A DNA stretch of 64,000 bases. Source: FEN-1297 sp963787005. Its GTDB lineage: Bacteria; Bacteroidota; Ignavibacteria; Ignavibacteriales; Ignavibacteriaceae. The notes below the pieces were generated by a model. The model was not told where the DNA came from. It searched no databases and worked only from the letters and a program-made list of their open reading frames with translations. Within the stretch, counting starts at the first letter, position 1. The number at the start of each line of letters is the position of its first letter. Position numbers and translations under genes: made by a program. Positions 59,188-64,000 of the stretch are shown here, piece after piece. The DNA is taken from assembly GCA_963787005.1 (NCBI GenBank), contig CAWBBX010000130.1, positions 3,490-67,489 of the forward strand, given 5' to 3'.

Positions 59188-60303
59188 TCAGTTAACCTTC
59201 TTTACAAAATTCTCGCCGCTATACTGTTCGAGTTTAAATCCGGTTACTTTTCCGTCGGCATCTTTTTGAAAATGTGCTATGACGTACGAGCCTACAACAT
59301 AGAAGTCTTTTTCGGTTTGAGCGTTAAGTACAATTCTTTGATTACCGGGAGGATGAGCGATCAGATGCCCGTCTTCCAAGGTTATTTTAAAATTTACTCC
59401 GGGTGCGACCGCGTAGGTTCCCGTATACTGAGCAAGAACGGCGGAATCGAGTTTAAGTTGAGGGCGCTTAAAAATAAACTGCATCCCTCGCGTAAATCCC
59501 TCTGCCTTTCCTCCCGAGTGCCCCATGCCTTCGATAACTTTTGTCTCCATTTTCAGATTTTTGTAATTGCGGCCTTTTAGTATATCCGCAAAATGATTAA
59601 AACCGTTTACATCCTCATACCCGCCGATTGCCATATACAATCTGACCGGAAGATCGCTATGCTCTTTAGCGTAATGTTCTTCTTCCTGATAGATGGCACC
59701 GTTGGCCCATGTGATAGCCGGACTGGTAAGTGCGTACATATTGAATAAGTTTGTCTCATTAAACATCGCGTAGAGGGTGAAGAGTCCGCCGAATGAGCTG
59801 CCCATCAGTGCGCGGTTGGTTTTATCGGTTCTGTAATCTTTCTCGACGAAGGGAATTAGTTCCTGTTTTATGAACTTCAGGAAATTAGGTGCATTGCCTG
59901 ACTGAGGGAGTTGATTGCTGTGATAAGGAGTAAGGTCCATAGCTCTTAAAGAATCATAGTTCGGATGATCTCCGCCCCATGTAATGCCGACAATTATTGC
60001 GCCCGGTACGAACCCGTCGTAATACTGCGAACCGTAAATGCTCATCACAAGAGGGAAATCCCATTGAGCATCAAGAAGGTATACAACCGGAAATTTCTTT
60101 GCAGTATCGCTGTAATTGCGGGGCAGATTTATGTACAGCTCAAAGTCTCTGTTAAGTAAATTAGAATGAAGTTTTTGCAATTGCGTTCCCGCAATCGTAA
60201 CTGCAGAGGGCTGCGAGGTATTATCGCTTTCCGCCTGCTGTGAAAAAGTGATCGTTCCGAACAGTAATAGGAAAAAGAACGCGGATATAATTTTTTTATA
60301 CAT
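59188..60303 (-). CDS. Secreted esterase of the alpha/beta-hydrolase Fes/CE1 type
   Basis: 371 residues. Signal peptide MYKKIISAFFFLLLFGTITFSQ. Esterase-D/ferric-enterochelin-esterase-like core with nucleophile loop GSSFGG (Ser170) and likely catalytic His262 in GMGHSGGKAEG; a C-terminal 80-residue domain (YTGTYAVAPGVNFKITLEDG) is of the type found after serine hydrolases. In a xylan operon this is best read as a carbohydrate esterase that removes acetyl or feruloyl groups, or the 4-O-methylglucuronoyl ester, but the exact bond is inferred. Eight bases separate it from the methyltransferase gene. Confidence 0.83.
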   Translation of the reverse strand: MYKKIISAFFFLLLFGTITFSQQAESDNTSQPSAVTIAGTQLQKLHSNLLNRDFELYINLPRNYSDTAKKFPVVYLLDAQWDFPLVMSIYGSQYYDGFVPGAIIVGITWGGDHPNYDSLRAMDLTPYHSNQLPQSGNAPNFLKFIKQELIPFVEKDYRTDKTNRALMGSSFGGLFTLYAMFNETNLFNMYALTSPAITWANGAIYQEEEHYAKEHSDLPVRLYMAIGGYEDVNGFNHFADILKGRNYKNLKMETKVIEGMGHSGGKAEGFTRGMQFIFKRPQLKLDSAVLAQYTGTYAVAPGVNFKITLEDGHLIAHPPGNQRIVLNAQTEKDFYVVGSYVIAHFQKDADGKVTGFKLEQYSGENFVKKVN

Positions 60304-60311
60304 ACGCCGTC

Positions 60312-61343
60312 CTATTTATAATTGTTTACCGCTTTTATAAAAGCGGCAATGTTTTCGGATTTTACGCCTGGCGGCATTCCCCCGCCGCACGACATAATTA
60401 TTTTTGTTTTATATTCCAGTGAATCAATCTGCTTTACCGTTGCTTCCGTTACTTCTTCGGGGGTCCCTTCGGCCAGTACATCTCTAGGCGGAATGTTGCC
60501 CACCAAGGTCACTTTGTTTTCAGTTAGTGTTTTCAGCTCGTTCAATGTAACGTCGAATCCCATATTGAAAAGGTTTACTCCCATCTCCGGAAGAAAAGGA
60601 GCCGAGACCTTGCACGGCGCGTCGTTGTGCAGAAACTTTACTGATACATCCTCGTTGAACAGCTCTTTGAAATAAGGTATACCGAAAGTTTTAAATTCGT
60701 TCTCGCCCATGAAGCCGATTATATCATCGAGCAGGAAAATTCCGTCGATCGAGGGGAAAGCTTCCATTTGTAGCCTGATCCATCTTTTCAAATATCCCGT
60801 AATTTTTTTGAGAAGTATCTCAGCTTTATCCGGCATCATCATCATCGTTGTTAAGAATTCCGTCGATCCCATCAAGAACGCTGCAATGTTGAGCGGCCCG
60901 CGCGCCACCGCGAAGCGTATCTTATGTCCGGCCTCCTCTATTTTGGGCTGCGCCAGCTTCAGCCTGTTCAGTACAAAAGGAAGAAGTCCGTCGTTCGCCG
61001 GATCCGGATCGGGCATATCTTCTATCTCGTCGGCTGAGCGAATGGCCATGTGAGCGTGGGGGAACTCGTCGGGAGGGAACGTACATCTTACGCCGAACGC
61101 AGAGGGCTCGGTACACATGCCGTACTCCGACCAAAATCCCGGCAGAAAGATCGCGTCCGGATAATCGTCTATTGCTTTCAAATTAGCTTTAAGCCAAATG
61201 TCGTCGCTTGAGAAGTAATCAAGAATTTTTACGCCGTACCAGTTAGGCAGCCAGGGACTGTCTATAATAAATCCGACGGGGAGAGGATCGATCTTCTCGC
61301 CGTTAATAGTTCTTTTTATTACTTCCCACTGTTTGTCCGTCAT
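60312..61343 (-). CDS. Uroporphyrinogen decarboxylase-family methyltransferase with a divergent metal motif
   Basis: 343 residues of the UroD fold. The canonical metal residues are shifted: FLHNDAPC (His239, Cys244) replaces HxCG, and MSCGGGMPPG (Cys319) replaces the GC-x-P motif; the PPGVKSENI tail is conserved. It is a different subfamily from the paralog at 54103 and lies between the corrinoid machinery and the esterase. A plausible role is methyl transfer from a methoxylated sugar to the corrinoid protein encoded at 62508, while the other UroD paralog passes the methyl on. This division of labour is a hypothesis. Confidence 0.8.
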   Translation of the reverse strand: MTDKQWEVIKRTINGEKIDPLPVGFIIDSPWLPNWYGVKILDYFSSDDIWLKANLKAIDDYPDAIFLPGFWSEYGMCTEPSAFGVRCTFPPDEFPHAHMAIRSADEIEDMPDPDPANDGLLPFVLNRLKLAQPKIEEAGHKIRFAVARGPLNIAAFLMGSTEFLTTMMMMPDKAEILLKKITGYLKRWIRLQMEAFPSIDGIFLLDDIIGFMGENEFKTFGIPYFKELFNEDVSVKFLHNDAPCKVSAPFLPEMGVNLFNMGFDVTLNELKTLTENKVTLVGNIPPRDVLAEGTPEEVTEATVKQIDSLEYKTKIIMSCGGGMPPGVKSENIAAFIKAVNNYK

Positions 61344-61431
61344 TTCTTTCCTCTAAATATTAGATGAATAATGTTATAAATAATCAAAATAGATGACCTT
61401 TAATTATCTATTCTATCCTAACTATATAATC

Positions 61432-61525
61432 ATCCTTCGAGGTCGCTGTTTAGACATCGAAGGATACATAAGTACTTATATTAATTTTGTATCAACCTTG
61501 AGGGCCTTTTAAGCGACCCTCAAGG
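61432..61525. repeat. Two 9-bp stem-loops in inverted orientation
   Basis: ATCCTTCGA (61432-61440) pairs with TCGAAGGAT (61457-61465); CCTTGAGGG (61496-61504) pairs with CCCTCAAGG (61517-61525). Each loop side shows GAGG(G)TCGCT, on opposite strands, so they look like a head-to-head pair of one REP-like element between the reactivation gene and the methyltransferase gene. They could slow or split the transcript. Confidence 0.5.
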
Positions 61526-61566
61526 TGAAGCCGAATTTATAAAAGAAAAAATGCAATAGTCATTTA

Positions 61567-62298
61567 TTAATTTCCCGCGCGAATCGCTCTGTATGTGCAG
61601 TCTTTTACTCCGCACTTATCGCATGTATACTCTCTATATTTTACGTTAGTGCCTATGCCGATAATACCGCTCACTGATTTTATCGGCTGCATCAACGACG
61701 ATTCTGTGAGAGTGACACCCAAGAAATCCTCCGGCAGCAACGAAAAAAGCCGATGCTGCTCCGAAACCTGCCACAGGCAGTAGCCCGGACTGTACCTGTT
61801 CGTTATGTGTAGTCCGGCTTCACTCATACGCTTCCCAATATGGTCGTGCAGAATATCGGTTACGTTTTCCGCCGTTACCGAAGCCACGGCATCTACCAGA
61901 TAGCCCAAAACTATATCACCGCTGCTTAAAAGTTCCTTGCTCCACAATTCCATCCCTCTGCCGAGAGAAGCCAAAAACACAGCTGCCCGCTCCGCTTTTT
62001 TGAGCTGTCCGGTAACGATTTTATCGGTGCTAAAGAATACGCCGCCGATGTTAAGTCCGTTAGACGGGTCATCTGGTTTTTCCATATCTACGAGCCTGTA
62101 GCCCGCGCGAATCTCGCAGCGGTCCGATATCTGAAGTATTATCCGGTCAATTAAGCTTGAAAAATGAGCGTCGGATTTCCCGGGTGTGTATCCCAGACTG
62201 CGTTCCACTTCATCCCTGCCGATAGTCAATTGATCGAGACCTATCTCTACTTCATAAACTTCCAGTTTTTCATTAACAGTGAGATAATTTAATTCCAT
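61567..62298 (-). CDS. Stand-alone MetH activation-domain-like corrinoid reactivation protein
   Basis: 243 residues from ATG 62298. It matches the S-adenosylmethionine-binding reactivation domain of B12-dependent methionine synthase: RYSPGYCLWQVSEQHRLF near residue 168, then MQPIKSVSGIIGIG. It ends with CDKCGVKDCTYRAIR, a Cx2Cx4C cluster that may bind iron-sulfur or zinc. Similar free-standing domains sit in corrinoid methyltransferase operons and are thought to re-reduce the inactive cob(II)alamin. Next to the corrinoid protein gene (about 210 bp away), this is the best role. Confidence 0.85.
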   Translation of the reverse strand: MELNYLTVNEKLEVYEVEIGLDQLTIGRDEVERSLGYTPGKSDAHFSSLIDRIILQISDRCEIRAGYRLVDMEKPDDPSNGLNIGGVFFSTDKIVTGQLKKAERAAVFLASLGRGMELWSKELLSSGDIVLGYLVDAVASVTAENVTDILHDHIGKRMSEAGLHITNRYSPGYCLWQVSEQHRLFSLLPEDFLGVTLTESSLMQPIKSVSGIIGIGTNVKYREYTCDKCGVKDCTYRAIRAGN

Positions 62299-62404
62299 TT
62301 TATCGGTAACCTTGCTAAACAAATTTGTGTCTTGCCGTCAGCTTTAGCCGAAGGACAAATTGATCTCAATCATTTTCAGCCTTTGCCGCATTTCAATTTT
62401 AAAT

Positions 62405-62445
62405 GGGCTGAAGCCCTCATATATTTTAGGGTATTCGCTTTACCC
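62405..62445. repeat. Small GC hairpins of the CTGAAG/CTTTA type
   Basis: GGGCT-GA-AGCCC at 62405-62416 and GGGTA (62429-62433) with TACCC (62441-62445). The same style occurs at 3456-3515. Intergenic, between the corrinoid and reactivation genes; possible REP elements or a transcript-processing point. Confidence 0.45.
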
Positions 62446-62507
62446 CTGCATGAAGGTCGCGGCTATTTTTGTTCTAAGTAATAAATAAATAGATTTTATT
62501 GATTTAC

Positions 62508-63173
62508 TTATGCGCAATTTTTATTTAAATATTCCACCGCTCCCTGGGGATCGGGAGAATAACCATCCGCGCCCATCTTTTCTGCCTTCTCACGCGTAAG
62601 CGGCGCGCCGCCCACTATAACTTTTGTGCCGGGACACGCGGTTTTAATTTCACTTATGGTTTTAGTCATGTTAACCATTGTCGTCGTGAGCAAAGCGCTA
62701 AGCCCCACAGCACAGCCCGGATTTGCTTTAATCGCATCGATAAATTTTGATGCTTTTACATCAACTCCGAGATCGACAACCTCCCAGCCGTTTCCGGAAG
62801 CCACCATAGAGACCAGATTCTTCCCGATGTCGTGAAGATCTCCCATAACGGTTCCAACAACAAACCGACCCTTTGTCTTTACGGTCCCGCTCTGAAAGTA
62901 AGGTTTAAGATGTCCCATCACGGCGTTCATCGCTTTAGCCGACATCAGCAGCTCGGGAATGAAAACCTCGCCCCTTCCGAATTTTTCGCCTATCCGCTGC
63001 ATGCCTGCACTGCATGCGTCAAGCACAATTTCCGAGCCTATTCCTTCGCTTAGAGCTTGCGCGGATAATTCGTCCGCTCCCTCCTCTCCCTGCATATCGG
63101 CGGGATAAGGAGATGCTTTATTTATTTTGCCGCGCTCAATGCACAGCCCAAGTTTATCTATTAACTCGCTCAT
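62508..63173 (-). CDS. Corrinoid (B12-binding) methyl-carrier protein
   Basis: 221 residues like MtaC/MttC. An N-terminal helical cap (about 40-95, ACSAGMQRIGEKFGRGEVFIPELL) precedes the B12 domain, with the cobalt-ligand motif DxHxxG as GDLHDIG (His114) and the partner motifs GLSALLTTT and KVIVGGAPLT. It carries a methyl group on cobalt between two methyltransferases. Both UroD paralogs in the operon can serve it, and the reactivation protein keeps it active. Cytoplasmic. Methyl donor unknown. Confidence 0.94.
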   Translation of the reverse strand: MSELIDKLGLCIERGKINKASPYPADMQGEEGADELSAQALSEGIGSEIVLDACSAGMQRIGEKFGRGEVFIPELLMSAKAMNAVMGHLKPYFQSGTVKTKGRFVVGTVMGDLHDIGKNLVSMVASGNGWEVVDLGVDVKASKFIDAIKANPGCAVGLSALLTTTMVNMTKTISEIKTACPGTKVIVGGAPLTREKAEKMGADGYSPDPQGAVEYLNKNCA

Positions 63174-63207
63174 TTTCTTCTTTTTTCTGGATGAATATTT
63201 TTTTCAA

Positions 63208-64000
63208 TTATTTATTCGCTGCGGTACTGTTCTTAACATAGTTTTCAAGCCAATTAAGTGCCGGTCTCTCGGAGCCGTCTGCTCTGACAAGATAAGCGTC
63301 GGTCCGCCAGATTATATTCTGCTTGTATTCCCATAATGTAACCCCCTTTCACCTGTGGACACTCCCAGAATATCGGGAACTGTTCTTTGTACTTTGTGAG
63401 CTGTGCTGAGTCGTCGGCTATGCTGCAGTCGTACTCCGATATATAAATAGGAAGACCGAGGCCCGCCACCTTATAAAGTCTTTTTCTTATATCGCTCGAA
63501 TCTGTTTTCTCTATAAAATGCCCCTGAATCCCAATGCCGTCAATTAAATTTCTTTCTTTTAAAAGTTTCACTATGCCTATAAGCTTTTCAATCGGTTTCT
63601 GCCCGTTTAAAATATCATATTCATTGAGTATCAGTTTTGAACCGGGGAAATTTTTCCTGGCCTGACGGAAGGACCAGATTACCCAGTCCCATCCCGTTTT
63701 ACCGGCACCGCCGATGGCTTTGTAATACGGAGGAAGCGCGGTATCGAATGCCGTTTTTATAGGCTCGTTCACAACATCTACGTAAGCGGATTTGGGATAT
63801 CTTTTCCCGCGCACCTCTATCCATTCTTTAACTCGTTGAATCTGTTCAGCGGAATCCAGATTTGCAAACCACTTCGTCTGCTGCTTTCCCCAAACGAGGT
63901 TATGGAATTTAAAAGGGATATTCTTCTCCAAAGCATAATTATATATACTGTCCAATGCCGACCAGTGGTACTCGCCCTTCTCCGGTTCAGCCTTCCCCAA
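63208..64000 (-). CDS. GH10 endo-beta-1,4-xylanase, N-terminus beyond the window, frameshifted
   Basis: Only the C-terminal two thirds is visible. The acid/base Glu is in AYVDVVNEPIKT and the nucleophile in LPIYISEYDCS, both GH10 signatures. Near 63346-63350 one extra G in a G5 run shifts the frame; with it removed the chain continues GVTLWEYKQNIIWRTDAYLV, with typical C-terminal WLENYVKN, and stops at 63208. It hydrolyses xylan backbone, releasing oligomers carrying (4-O-methyl)glucuronate. As the most upstream visible gene it may head the corrinoid/uronate operon. Confidence 0.88.

Noticed and set aside
54103..61343. Genuine uroporphyrinogen decarboxylases of haem synthesis
   Set aside because: Both carry cysteine-containing metal motifs typical of corrinoid methyltransferases, and they lie beside a corrinoid protein rather than haem genes.
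61344..62507. Cobalamin riboswitch near the corrinoid genes
   Set aside because: I looked for a B12-box-like segment in the gaps and saw only short hairpins; nothing long enough for the conserved fold. A covariance-model search would settle it.

Overview
The window looks like a chromosomal segment of an anaerobic or facultative, polysaccharide-degrading member of the FCB group, most likely Ignavibacteria/Melioribacter-like. The evidence is moderate-to-low GC, two secreted proteins ending in a type IX secretion (Por) sorting domain with an N-P-F-N motif, a TonB-dependent receptor without a SusD partner, and many secreted repeat proteins. The assignment is inference. I see no rRNA, tRNA, CRISPR array, transposase or phage gene.

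Layout. (1) 0-7.5 kb: a flavin-binding PNPOx-like protein, a broken EamA permease diverging from a MocR-type regulator, a decayed PQQ-propeller gene, and small envelope proteins. (2) 7.6-16.5 kb, minus strand: gluconokinase, 6-phosphogluconate dehydrogenase, a tartrate/D-malate dehydrogenase-like enzyme, a fumarylacetoacetase-family protein, transketolase, gluconate 5-dehydrogenase and a sodium symporter. Together these suggest uptake of a keto-aldonate or aldonate and its entry into the pentose phosphate pathway. (3) 16.5-37.3 kb, same strand with short gaps: a parallel beta-helix protein, tandem VCBS/FG-GAP proteins, tandem PhoD-like lipoproteins, two further secreted proteins, a DHDPS-family aldolase, a TonB receptor, a type IX-exported propeller and an IclR regulator. 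A sialidase-fold protein upstream has its own copy of the IclR promoter/operator.

(4) 39-47.3 kb: galactan use, with a second IclR protein, a secreted GH53 galactanase, galT, galK, a small membrane protein, a sugar symporter and a LacI regulator with its own operator. (5) 47.6-64 kb: uronate and xylan use. The plus strand carries an SDR mannonate oxidoreductase and mannonate dehydratase. The minus strand carries a chemoreceptor and then a long operon read from GH10 xylanase through a corrinoid protein, a corrinoid reactivation protein, a UroD-type methyltransferase, an esterase, a GH105, a GH9, a second UroD-type methyltransferase and a hexuronate transporter.

The two most unusual observations are in region 5. 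The chemoreceptor carries a sugar-binding domain whose halves are in circularly permuted order and which sits after the HAMP region, predicted to be cytoplasmic. A complete-looking corrinoid methyl-transfer set is embedded in a glucuronoxylan/uronate operon, which suggests O-demethylation of methylated sugars such as 4-O-methylglucuronate. Seven genes carry single-base frame breaks, all explicable as one extra base in or beside a short homopolymer, so sequencing error is a serious alternative to real decay for most of them.
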